64,000 nt of DNA from Micromonospora_G sp044901685 (GTDB lineage Bacteria > Actinomycetota > Actinomycetes > Mycobacteriales > Micromonosporaceae). This document shows positions 16,663-24,525 of this stretch, piece by piece. Each line of letters starts with the position of its first letter. Position 1 is the stretch's first letter. A program made the position numbers and the translations under genes. The notes beneath the pieces are model-generated. The model worked only from the letters and a program-made list of their open reading frames with translations, ran no database searches and was not told the origin of the DNA. The stretch spans positions 186,001 to 250,000 of the forward strand of contig NZ_JBJDPS010000001.1 in assembly GCF_044901685.1 (NCBI RefSeq), given 5' to 3'.

Positions 16663-17624
16663 CGAGCGGTCACCTTCTCGTTCGTGGGGGTGGGGTTGCC
16701 GGTGAGGGCGAGGAAGACGTCGTCGAGATCGGGGGTGTGCACGGACAGTTCGTCGACCTCGATCGCCCGGTCGTCGAGTCGGCCGATCAGGGCCTTCAGC
16801 GAGCGCAGGCTGCCGTCGCTGGGCACCCGCAGGGCGAGGGCGTCGTTGTCGCGCGCGGCCTCGCCCAGCACGCCCAGGGCCGCGTCGAGGCCGCGCGGGT
16901 CGGCGAACCGCAGGCGTACGTGTCCACCGGGGATGCGGCGCTTCAGTTCCTCCGCGGTTCCCTCGGCGACGATCCGGCCGTGGTCGAGGACCGCGATCCG
17001 GTCCGCCAGCTCGTCGGCCTCCTCCAGGTACTGCGTGGTCAGGAAGATGGTGACGCCGCCGGCCACCAGGTCCCGGACGATCTGCCACATGTCCCGGCGG
17101 CTGCGCGGGTCGAGTCCGGTGGTCGGCTCGTCGAGGAAGATCACCTGAGGGCTGCCGACCAGTGTCATCGCCAGGTCGAGCCGGCGCAGCATGCCCCCGG
17201 AGTAGGTCATCGCCGGCTTCCTGGCCGCCTCGGTGAGGCCGAACTGTTCGAGCAACTCGGCGGCGCGCCGCCGGCCCTCACCCCGGGCGAGGTGGTGCAG
17301 GTCGGCCATCAGCCGCAGGTTCTCCTCGCCGGTGAGCAGCTTGTCCACGGCGGAGAACTGACCGGTGACGCCGATCGCGGCGCGTACGGCGTCCGGCTCG
17401 CGAGCCAGGTCGTGCCCGGCGACCCGGACCTCACCGCCGTCGGCGCCGAGCAGGGTGGACAGGATCTTGACGGTGGTGGTCTTCCCGGCACCGTTCGCGC
17501 CGAGCAGCGAGAAGACCGTTCCCCGGGGTACGTCCAGATCGAGACCGTCCAGCACGACATGGTCGCCGAACGACTTCCGTAGCCCGGTGGCGACGATCGC
17601 CGGCCGGGATTCTGTGCGGGTCAT
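16659..17624 (-). CDS. ABC transporter ATPase, DrrA-like
   Basis: 321 residues from ATG 17624. Walker A GANGAGKTT, Q-loop region GQFSAVD, signature YSGGMLRRLDLA, Walker B VIFLDEPTTGLD and switch His replaced by Gln in FLTTQYLEEADELAD, a common feature of DrrA-type ATPases. The C-terminal ~90 residues are the DUF4162-like extension that couples to the DrrB-type permease. Translationally coupled to the permease gene. DUF4097 and ribbon-helix-helix genes lie just upstream on the same strand (25 and 110 bp apart), so all four may be one operon. Confidence 0.92.
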   Translation of the reverse strand: MTRTESRPAIVATGLRKSFGDHVVLDGLDLDVPRGTVFSLLGANGAGKTTTVKILSTLLGADGGEVRVAGHDLAREPDAVRAAIGVTGQFSAVDKLLTGEENLRLMADLHHLARGEGRRRAAELLEQFGLTEAARKPAMTYSGGMLRRLDLAMTLVGSPQVIFLDEPTTGLDPRSRRDMWQIVRDLVAGGVTIFLTTQYLEEADELADRIAVLDHGRIVAEGTAEELKRRIPGGHVRLRFADPRGLDAALGVLGEAARDNDALALRVPSDGSLRSLKALIGRLDDRAIEVDELSVHTPDLDDVFLALTGNPTPTNEKVTAR

Positions 17625-17649
17625 GATGTCCTTCCAGGACGGAGGTGGG

Positions 17650-18495
17650 TCAGGAGCGGCGGATGGTGATGTCGCCGTACGAGGTGCGTCCGCGTACCTC
17701 GACGGTCTGGTCGGCCTCTTCCGGCCGGGTGGCGTCCTCCAACTGGTTGTGTACGTGTCCGAACGCGGTGTTGACGTCGACCCAGGCGGCGGTGCCGTTG
17801 GCGACGCCGATGTCGAGGTCTCCCATGGCGGTGCCGAGCAGGGCCGAGCCGCGGACCACCTCGCCGATGCGGACGCTGCCGTTGGAGGTCTTCGCGTCGA
17901 CACCGGCCCCGGCCCGTTCGACCTGGATGTCGCCGTTGGCGGCGCGGACCCGCAGGTCGCCGCTGATCGCGTCGATCGTGGTGATGCCGTTGGAGTTCTT
18001 GATGACCGCGGTGCCGTCGATCTCGCCGATCCGGATCGTCCCGGAGCCGGTCGAGATGTCGGCGGTGCCGGTGATGCTCTCGGCGGTGACGTGACCGGCC
18101 CCGGTGCTCAGGCGCAGCGGGCCGGTACGGTCGAGCGAGACGTTGCCGGCGGAGGTCTTGACCCGGCAGTCCGCCAGTTGTCCGGCGCAGCGTACGTCGC
18201 CGAGCTGCAACTCGGCCGACACCTCGGAATTGGTGGGCAGTTCGATGGTGACGTCGACCGACCTGGTCTTGCGGGAGAAGTCGAAGGCACGCGACTTCGG
18301 CCCGGTGACGCGCAGCGTGCCGTTGGTCAGGTCGACCCGGACCTGCCCGGCGGCCTTCACGTCGGACTCGTCGGACTCGTCGCTCGGGCGGACCCGCACG
18401 ACGGTGTCGGTCCGGTCGCTGGCGACGACCCGCACCTCGCCGACGCCGAGGTCGAGCGTGACGGTGATCGGTTCAGGCGTTTCGTAACTGGGCAT
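17650..18495 (-). CDS. DUF4097 family beta-repeat protein
   Basis: 281 residues dominated by short beta-strand repeats with alternating T/S/G/D and V/I (VKTSAGNVSLDR, ADISTGSGTIRIGEIDG, VRAANGDIQVERAG, VKTSNGSVRIGE-like), as in DUF4097/adhesin-like right-handed helices. No signal peptide is apparent (MPSYETPEPITV). In actinobacteria such genes often lie next to DrrAB-type ABC genes, as here. The function is unknown. Confidence 0.82.
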   Translation of the reverse strand: MPSYETPEPITVTLDLGVGEVRVVASDRTDTVVRVRPSDESDESDVKAAGQVRVDLTNGTLRVTGPKSRAFDFSRKTRSVDVTIELPTNSEVSAELQLGDVRCAGQLADCRVKTSAGNVSLDRTGPLRLSTGAGHVTAESITGTADISTGSGTIRIGEIDGTAVIKNSNGITTIDAISGDLRVRAANGDIQVERAGAGVDAKTSNGSVRIGEVVRGSALLGTAMGDLDIGVANGTAAWVDVNTAFGHVHNQLEDATRPEEADQTVEVRGRTSYGDITIRRS

Positions 18496-18580
18496 GGTTG
18501 TCCCCGATCCATCGGTGAGTGAGTCGTTCCCGCAGGTGGGGAACGTGAGTGAGAGAGAAGGCGTGCGGTGCGGCCGGGGG

Positions 18581-19111
18581 CTAACGCACCCAGCCGGTGA
18601 AGCGCTGCTGGCTGCGTTTCCCGCCGCTCGGTGCCTGCGGATGCGGGTCGCGGTCGCCGCCGCGCAGGGCGGAGGTGGCCGCCCGGACCAGCCAGGCGTT
18701 GACCGAGCGACCCTCCTTGGCCGCGGCTTCCTCGATCGCGGCCTTGAGCTGTTCGGGTAGCCGTACGTTGATCCGGGCGGCCGGGCCGTCCTCGCTGATC
18801 AGCAGCTCGCTGTCCGGGGCGCCGTCGGCCGTGGTGGCGGGCCCGGCGGTGGGGCTGACCGGCTCGGCGGGCGGCGGGGTCACGACGAAGTTCGGGTCGC
18901 GGCCACGCAGGCGCAGCTCCACCGAGCCGGGGGCCAGGTCGCGGGTGATCTCGTCGGCGGCGGCCGACAGCGCGTCCAGCAGCGTCATCCGGATCGCCGA
19001 CTCGAGCGGGCCGGTCAGGCGCTCGACCAGCGCGCGTGCCTCCTCGCCGCCGGCTTCGGCAACCGTGGCGAATTCACGGCCGAGGTTGTTCACGTACTCC
19101 GTCAGTTCCAT
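18581..19111 (-). CDS. Ribbon-helix-helix (HicB/Arc-like) DNA-binding protein
   Basis: 176 residues from ATG 19111; longer upstream starts would run through the operator-like repeats. The C-terminus has an RHH motif (ARINVRLPEQLKAAIEEAA then GRSVNAWLVRAATSAL), followed by a basic tail. The N-terminal ~90 residues form a helical domain of unknown role. RHH proteins bind as dimers through the strand and usually repress their own promoter; repeated TGGTGCCA boxes begin exactly at its start codon. It is likely the regulator of the DUF4097-ABC unit downstream. No partner toxin is adjacent, so I do not call it an antitoxin. Confidence 0.78.
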   Translation of the reverse strand: MELTEYVNNLGREFATVAEAGGEEARALVERLTGPLESAIRMTLLDALSAAADEITRDLAPGSVELRLRGRDPNFVVTPPPAEPVSPTAGPATTADGAPDSELLISEDGPAARINVRLPEQLKAAIEEAAAKEGRSVNAWLVRAATSALRGGDRDPHPQAPSGGKRSQQRFTGWVR

Positions 19112-19193
19112 GGTGCCAATATGGCACACGGATGGCACGCGGGCAAGCCATCTTGGCTCAAGTTGGTGCCAAGTTGGCGCCGCCTTGGTGCCA
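19111..19193. promoter_or_regulatory. Iterated TGGTGCCA boxes, probable RHH operator
   Basis: TGGTGCCA occurs at 19111-19118, 19164-19171 and 19186-19193. Inverted partners include TGCCA-ATA-TGGCA at 19114-19126 and GGTGCCA-AGT-TGGCGCC around 19165-19181. Such clustered half-sites upstream of an RHH gene are typical for autoregulation. Confidence 0.5.
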
Positions 19194-19352
19194 GCCCTGT
19201 TCATCTGGCCGGAACGCGGTCGTCAGTTTGACCGCGAGACGTTCGCGCGATCGTGGTATCGGCCGTGGTGGCGACGGAGAAGACTCGACCAACAGACATC
19301 GGCAACGACGGATCCCCTCGGCCGAAGCACCCCGATGAACGGGAGGAATCTC

Positions 19353-20447
19353 ATGAAGGTGGAACGGATCCCGGCCCTACGGCGTCACGTCGCACTCGTG
19401 CTCGCCCCCGTGCTCGTCGTCGCGTCCGCCCTGGCCGCCCGGGCGACCCTGGCGTCGGCGGACCCGGCACCGGTCACCTCGTACCGGCAGCTCGCCGGGG
19501 TCGGCTCCGACACCGGGCAGGACGTGATGAACCACCTCGGCAAGGTGATCGGCAACGGCACCGTGATCGCCTCCTGGGACGCCCGGCCCAGCGGTACGAC
19601 GATCAGGACCAAGGCATCCGGTCCGAACGGGGACTGCGCGATGTTCCGCCCGAACGGCTCGGTCACCGGCCGTACGGCGCTGGAGCTGGCGCAGAGCGTC
19701 TCGCAGCCGACGTACGGCTGCGTCGACTTCGCCCGGTCCTACAACTATCCCGACCGGGTGAACCCGAGGGGCACCGGCACCTACACCTACATCCCGTTCG
19801 CGGTCGACGCGATGACCGTGGCGATCAACACGAACAGTGACCTGCCCACGTCCTACTCGCTCAACCTGCTGCGGCACATCTACCAGTGCCTCACCACCGA
19901 CATCGCGGGCGTACCCGTGACCCCGCTGCTGCCGCGCGCGGGCACCGGCGCACGGCAGTTCTGGCTGCACACGATGGGCATCAGCGAGCAGGAGCTGGTG
20001 TACGGCGACTACCCGTGCGTCCAGGACCTGAACCACACCCTCCAGCCGAACGACGGCACCGCACTGAACGGCCACAACGACTACGTGCTGCCGTACTCGG
20101 TGGCGCAGTGGATCAGCCAGGGCCGGAACGGGCAGCAGGTCGGCGGGGAGCAGGTGGTGATCGAGGACCGGCGCGGCCAGTCGATACTGGCCTCGGTCGG
20201 CGGCGTCAACCCCCGCAACGGCGACGGCACCCTGAACGTGAACTTCCCGATCCGCACCGACGTGTACAACGTCGTACCCAGGGCCAAGTTGACCGCCGGC
20301 TCGATCGTCTCGAACACGTTCTCCGGTCCCAACTCGTCGGTCTGTCAGCAGTCGACGGTCATCCAGGCGTACGGTTTCGGGTTCCGTACCGCCGCCAGCC
20401 CGGACCTGCTGGCACAACCGTGCGGGTCGACCGCGTTGGCGTACTGA
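19353..20447 (+). CDS. Secreted PstS-like substrate-binding protein
   Basis: 364 residues from ATG 19353 with GGGAGG at 19341-19346. The signal peptide has basic residues (MKVERIPALRRH), a hydrophobic core and a cleavage region ending ASADP. The mature part starts YRQLAGVGSDTGQDVM and contains RPNGSVTGRTALE and FVAVDAMTVAI-like segments (YIPFAVDAMTVAIN), which match periplasmic phosphate-binding/PBP-like folds; Cys residues suggest disulfides. No ABC permease is adjacent, so it may be a stand-alone binding protein rather than a phosphate transporter component. Confidence 0.72.
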   Translation: MKVERIPALRRHVALVLAPVLVVASALAARATLASADPAPVTSYRQLAGVGSDTGQDVMNHLGKVIGNGTVIASWDARPSGTTIRTKASGPNGDCAMFRPNGSVTGRTALELAQSVSQPTYGCVDFARSYNYPDRVNPRGTGTYTYIPFAVDAMTVAINTNSDLPTSYSLNLLRHIYQCLTTDIAGVPVTPLLPRAGTGARQFWLHTMGISEQELVYGDYPCVQDLNHTLQPNDGTALNGHNDYVLPYSVAQWISQGRNGQQVGGEQVVIEDRRGQSILASVGGVNPRNGDGTLNVNFPIRTDVYNVVPRAKLTAGSIVSNTFSGPNSSVCQQSTVIQAYGFGFRTAASPDLLAQPCGSTALAY

Positions 20448-20456
20448 TCGCACGGT

Positions 20457-20527
20457 CTGAGCGGGGCGGCTCGGGCCCGCCCGCCGTGACGGTGTGACGC
20501 ACCGACCCGGCGGGCGGCCCCGCTCAG
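20457..20527. terminator. Large nested inverted repeat between converging genes
   Basis: Outer arms CTGAGCGGGGC (20457-20467) and GCCCCGCTCAG (20517-20527) are perfect, and an inner CCCGCCCGCCG / CGGCGGGCGG pair extends the stem. It overlaps the stop of the ABC-F gene and follows the PstS-like gene by 9 bp, so it can terminate both. Confidence 0.7.
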
Positions 20528-22212
20528 CTCCCGGAGCCGAGCGGCAGGGTGGGCCATGCCGCGAGGTCGTGGAGCAGCTGCCGGTCGTGGGTGGCGACGA
20601 CCACCGCCGCCGAGGTCTCCAGCAGGGCGGCGGTCAGGTCGTCGACCAGGAGCGCCGACAGATGGTTGGTGGGTTCGTCGAGGATGAGCAGGTCGGGTCG
20701 TTCGGCCAGCCGCAGGGCCAGGTTCAGCCGGCGTTGCTGACCCTGCGACATCCGCCTGACCGGGGTACGGAGCGTCTCCCGGTCCAGCAGGTTGGTCGCG
20801 GTCAGGGGCAGCACGTCCCGTTCGCCGAGGTGTCCCCGGGACCGGAGCCGGCCGACGTGCTGGTCGTACAACTCGTGCGCGAGGACGGTCGCGGGCCAGT
20901 CCGGCACCTCCTGCCCGAGGTACGCCACCCGCGCCCGCGAAAGGTGACGGAGTTCCCCGGTCGACGGTTCGAGGTCTTGTGCCATCACCGCGAGCAGCGT
21001 CGACTTGCCCGCCCCGTTGGGGCCGGTGACGAGCAGACGGTCCCCGCCGTCGAGGGTGAGCGTGACGGGTCGGTGCAGACGCCCGGTCACGGTGACGCCG
21101 TGGCACCGCAGGACGGGCAGGCCGCGACGTGTGCCGGCATCGTGCCAGCGCAGCGGCAGCGGGGGCTCGGGCACGCTGACCCGGTGCGCGTCGAGCGCTT
21201 CCTGCCGGCGCCGCAGCGCTTGGACCAGGCCGGGCGCGCGAGACTGCCGCTGGTGCTTGCCGTGTCCCTTCTCCGGGCGCCAGCCGGTGCTGAGTCGCCC
21301 CTGTGCCTCGTTCACCGCTTCGGCCAGTCGCTGGTGCTCGGCCTGCTGCGCCTCGTAGTCCCGTCCCCAGCGTTCGCGCTCACGCCGACGCCCGTCCTGC
21401 CAGCCGGCGTAGCCACCGGCGAACAGGCGGGGCCGACCGTCCTGGCTGGGATCGAGGTCCAGGAACTCCGTGGCCACGTCCCTGAGCAGGGCGCGGTCGT
21501 GCGTCACGACCAGCACCCCACCCTGGTGCTGACGAAGCCGCGCGGTGAGGAAGATCAGGCTGTCGGCGTCGAGATGATTGGTCGGCTCGTCCAGCATCAG
21601 CAGGTCGTGGCGCGCCCCCAGGAGGCAGGCCAGCCGGACCCGGTAACGCTGACCGACCGACAGTGTCGACAGTGGGCGCCGCCGGTCGGTGCAGGCGTCG
21701 AGCCCCGCCAACGCCACGTCGACGCGACGCTCCGCGTCCCAGGCATCCAGCCGGGTGGCCGCGTCGAGTGCGGCGGCGTAGGCGGTGTCGGAGCCCGCCC
21801 CGCCCCGGGTCATCGCGGTCGCGGCGTCGTCGAGCGCCCGCAGCGCGTGTCGCGACTCCCGGGTCGCGCCCAGCACGAGGGTGCCCACCGTCTCGCCGCT
21901 GTACGCCTCCAACGCCTGCCGGGCGACGCCCACCGTGCCGATCCGCTCCACGGTGCCCTGGTCGGGCGAGATCATGCCGGCCAGTACGTGCAGCAACGTC
22001 GTCTTGCCGCGGCCGTTCTCGCCGACGACGGCCAGACGTGAGCCGGCCGAAACCGTCACGCTGACGTCGGACAGGACCACACGCCCGCCCAGTACGACCC
22101 GGACGCCGTCGGCTCGGACATGTGCCCGGTTCCCGGCCGGTAGCCGGCCGCCCCAGGTGTGATCGGGGCCCGAGGTCGTGTCGTGGAAGGGGATCTGTTC
22201 GAAATTCTTCAC
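20524..22212 (-). CDS. ABC-F family ATPase, antibiotic-resistance/ribosome-protection type
   Basis: 562 residues starting at GTG 22212. Two ABC domains without membrane segments: Walker A GENGRGKT (residues 64-71) and GPNGAGKS, signatures LSVGQRYRV and MSQGQQRRL, Walker B LLMLDEPTNHLD and LLILDEPTNHLS. The ~80-residue charged interdomain linker is the part that reaches the ribosomal E/P site in this family. ABC-F proteins displace macrolide, lincosamide, streptogramin or pleuromutilin-type drugs, or resolve stalled ribosomes. The leader upstream contains a 15-codon reading frame and exclusive stems, so induction by ribosome stalling is plausible. Confidence 0.88.
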   Translation of the reverse strand: MKNFEQIPFHDTTSGPDHTWGGRLPAGNRAHVRADGVRVVLGGRVVLSDVSVTVSAGSRLAVVGENGRGKTTLLHVLAGMISPDQGTVERIGTVGVARQALEAYSGETVGTLVLGATRESRHALRALDDAATAMTRGGAGSDTAYAAALDAATRLDAWDAERRVDVALAGLDACTDRRRPLSTLSVGQRYRVRLACLLGARHDLLMLDEPTNHLDADSLIFLTARLRQHQGGVLVVTHDRALLRDVATEFLDLDPSQDGRPRLFAGGYAGWQDGRRRERERWGRDYEAQQAEHQRLAEAVNEAQGRLSTGWRPEKGHGKHQRQSRAPGLVQALRRRQEALDAHRVSVPEPPLPLRWHDAGTRRGLPVLRCHGVTVTGRLHRPVTLTLDGGDRLLVTGPNGAGKSTLLAVMAQDLEPSTGELRHLSRARVAYLGQEVPDWPATVLAHELYDQHVGRLRSRGHLGERDVLPLTATNLLDRETLRTPVRRMSQGQQRRLNLALRLAERPDLLILDEPTNHLSALLVDDLTAALLETSAAVVVATHDRQLLHDLAAWPTLPLGSGS

Positions 22213-22726
22213 TGGTCTGCTCTCAGCTCGTCACGGAGCCGGACAGCACGAGTGGGCCGCCCGACGGGAACGCCAGGACGGCGGAGCAGAGTCTTGTCAG
22301 AGGAAGTCGGTCAACCCTGCCGCCGTCAGCGGAGGGACCAGGGCTTCATGATCGAGGCGGCACCGGAGTACATGGGCTGACCGTACCCGACCGGTGGGGC
22401 GTGTCCCCAGCGCATTTCCGGGTGTTGCTCCGTGCCGGTTCGGGGGTCGTCGTGCCGAGCTGGGGTCGACCGGAGATATGTCCGGGAGGGGGCATATCGT
22501 CGTCCCGCCCCACCGGTGGAGCGGTGCGACAGAGACCGCCCGCGATCCGGCTCGGGCCTGCCCGCCCACCGTCGCCCGAGCGCGCTACCATACCGGTGAT
22601 CTCTCGGCTCCGGTCACGACTCCGTGCGTACGCGGGCAGGTTGGGGAGCCGGCTGGAACGTGTCGGTGTCCCGCTCCGGGACGGCCGATCACCAGCACCG
22701 CCGACCGGAGGCGAGTCAGACGCACC
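22213..22726 (-). promoter_or_regulatory. Candidate ribosome-mediated attenuator upstream of the ABC-F gene
   Basis: Transcribed toward the ABC-F gene, the leader holds a short frame (22373-22326) and three possible pairings: GACGGCGG just after the short frame (complement of 22320-22327) with CCGCCGTC (complement of 22277-22284), the latter alternatively with GGCGG (complement of 22257-22261), and CTGGTC inside the short frame (complement of 22336-22341) with GACCAG abutting the GTG start (complement of 22212-22217). The stems are mutually exclusive. The remaining 22374-22726 holds no gene I can support and should contain promoters for both divergent genes. Confidence 0.4.
22326..22373 (-). 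CDS. Putative 15-residue leader peptide
   Basis: Reads MYSGAASIMKPWSLR and stops; an internal ATG gives MKPWSLR. It is 113 nt upstream of the ABC-F start. No clear ribosome-binding site precedes either ATG, though leaderless starts are common in actinobacteria. Its stop lies inside the first stem of the candidate attenuator, the arrangement expected for drug-induced stalling control. Confidence 0.35.
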   Translation of the reverse strand: MYSGAASIMKPWSLR

Positions 22727-24313
22727 ATGGGCGAGACCACCATCATCGCGCAGGGCGAACCATCCCGTACCCCTGACTCCGAGGCAGGCCCCTCGGTGCC
22801 GGCGACACCCACTCTCGTCACCCGGGCACGACACCTGATCCGCCAGCATCTCGCGATCAGCATCCTGCTGGCCCTCGGCGCGGTGCTCCGCCTGCTGTTC
22901 ATGATCGCGTACCCGCCGGCGTTCTGGTTCCACGGCGACAGCGGCCAGTACATCCAGCTTGCCCACGGGGCGCTGGAGCCGCACCCGAACCGGCCGCTGG
23001 GTTACTCGGCGCTGCTCAAGCTGCTCCAGCCGACCGGTACCCACCTCGCCGTGGTGGCGCTACAGCACATGATCAGCCTCCTGTTCGCGCTCGGCATCTA
23101 CGTCCTGCTGCAACGCCGGGGCCTGCCCCGATGGCTCTCCTGCCTGGCCGCCCTGCCGCTGCTGTTCGACTCGCTGGCCCTCACCATGGGTCACTACATG
23201 CTGCCGGACCTGCTCTTCACCGCGCTGTTCGCGGGCGCCGTCCTGCTCCTGCTCGGGCCCAACACCCCGGGCTACCCGGCGGTGATCGGCTCGGGTCTGC
23301 TGATCGTCGCGGCCTGGATCACCAAGCCCACCGCGCTGCCGGTCGCCCTGCTGCTCGGGCTCTACCTGCTGGCCCGTCGGGTCGGTTGGCGCCGCCTGGT
23401 CGGCTACGCCCTGGCCGTTCTCGTCCCGTACGTCAGCATGATCGTGTGGATCGGCGACCGGCAGTCCGTGTACGGCGCGCAGAGCGCCACCGCGCTGTAC
23501 GGCCGCACCGCGATCATCGCCGACTGTGACCACCTGCGGCTGACCCCGGACGAGCGGATCGCCTGCCCGGACCAGCCGCTGGGCGAGCGCTGGGACCGGG
23601 CCGACGCGTTCTTCTGGCGCCGCCCGGCCCGCCTCGGCGACGTCACCAGCGAGGCCGGGTCACAACGGCTGGTCAACTTCTCGATGGCGGTGCTGCGGCA
23701 GCAGCCGCTGGACTACCTCGGCGTCGTGGCCAAGGAGAGCGCGGCGCACTTCGTACCCGGGCTCTACCTCGGCCCGATGAACGAGTGCCTGCGCGAACGC
23801 CTTGTCCCACCGGTCCAGTTCCGAGGGCCGGGTCGGGTCACCGACCGTTGCCCACCCGCCCAGGCGTCGCCGAACTTCGGCGGCGGCGCGACCTGGCCCG
23901 GGACCGCGCCCGGCGCGACCCCGCTCACCAAGGCACTGCACCACTACGGGGAGTTCTTCCGGCTCGGGCCGGTGGTGCTCCTGATCGGCCTGTTGCTGAC
24001 GGTCGGGGCGTTTGTCGCCCGCCGCCGTCGCGACGTGGGCCGGGGCAGCCGCGCCCGGGTCGACGGCCGGATCAGGCTCGACCTGCTCCTGCTGGCCCTC
24101 GCCGGGCCGGGTCTGACCGTGCTCACCGTGATGGTCGGCATGTACGAGCCACGCTATGCCCTGCCGGCGCTGCCGCTCAGCGCGGTCGCCGCGGTGCTGG
24201 CCTGGCACGGACTGCGGACACCGCCGGGTGGCACCTCGATCGCCGCGATCCCCGGCCCACGCGGGCAGGGGATCACGGAGAGCGAACCGGTGCCAGCGGG
24301 TCAGGCGTCCTGA
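22727..24313 (+). CDS. Polytopic membrane glycosyltransferase-like protein (GT-C/ArnT-PMT type)
   Basis: 528 residues from ATG 22727; a GGAG lies ~17 nt upstream. After a ~35-residue cytoplasmic N-terminus there are about nine to ten hydrophobic segments. The first extracytoplasmic loop holds FWFHGDSGQYIQLA, in the place of the catalytic acidic motif of GT-C enzymes, and a large loop (residues ~250-400, Cys-containing) precedes the last helices (YEPRYALPALPL is typical of the GT-C end). Such proteins transfer sugars from polyprenyl-phosphate carriers to lipids or proteins at the membrane. The exact donor and acceptor are unknown. Confidence 0.7.
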   Translation: MGETTIIAQGEPSRTPDSEAGPSVPATPTLVTRARHLIRQHLAISILLALGAVLRLLFMIAYPPAFWFHGDSGQYIQLAHGALEPHPNRPLGYSALLKLLQPTGTHLAVVALQHMISLLFALGIYVLLQRRGLPRWLSCLAALPLLFDSLALTMGHYMLPDLLFTALFAGAVLLLLGPNTPGYPAVIGSGLLIVAAWITKPTALPVALLLGLYLLARRVGWRRLVGYALAVLVPYVSMIVWIGDRQSVYGAQSATALYGRTAIIADCDHLRLTPDERIACPDQPLGERWDRADAFFWRRPARLGDVTSEAGSQRLVNFSMAVLRQQPLDYLGVVAKESAAHFVPGLYLGPMNECLRERLVPPVQFRGPGRVTDRCPPAQASPNFGGGATWPGTAPGATPLTKALHHYGEFFRLGPVVLLIGLLLTVGAFVARRRRDVGRGSRARVDGRIRLDLLLLALAGPGLTVLTVMVGMYEPRYALPALPLSAVAAVLAWHGLRTPPGGTSIAAIPGPRGQGITESEPVPAGQAS

Positions 24314-24341
24314 CCACCGCCACCGCCACCGCACCGTCGGC

Positions 24342-24364
24342 GTCGGCGTCGGCGCGACGCCGAC
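24342..24364. terminator. Hairpin between converging genes
   Basis: Perfect 10-bp stem GTCGGCGTCG / CGACGCCGAC with loop GCG, 28 bp after the GT-C-like gene stop; the UDG-ADP-ribosyltransferase gene converges from the other side. The rest of 24314-24525 shows nothing else. Confidence 0.6.
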
Positions 24365-24525
24365 CGGTACGTTCGGCTACGACGGGGTGAGTCCCCGCAC
24401 TCTCGATGCTCGGTGGTGGTTGTCGACCCCGGTGCATCCGTGTTGACCGATGAGTGTGAGTGCGTGGGGCGTCGCCACCGGTAGCCGTACCGCCGTGTCC
24501 GTCCCGGGTCGGGCGCGGCACCGGC

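Noticed and set aside
18581..19111. RHH protein as the antitoxin of a HicAB-type module
   Set aside because: No small toxin gene is next to it; the neighbours are DUF4097 and an ABC exporter.
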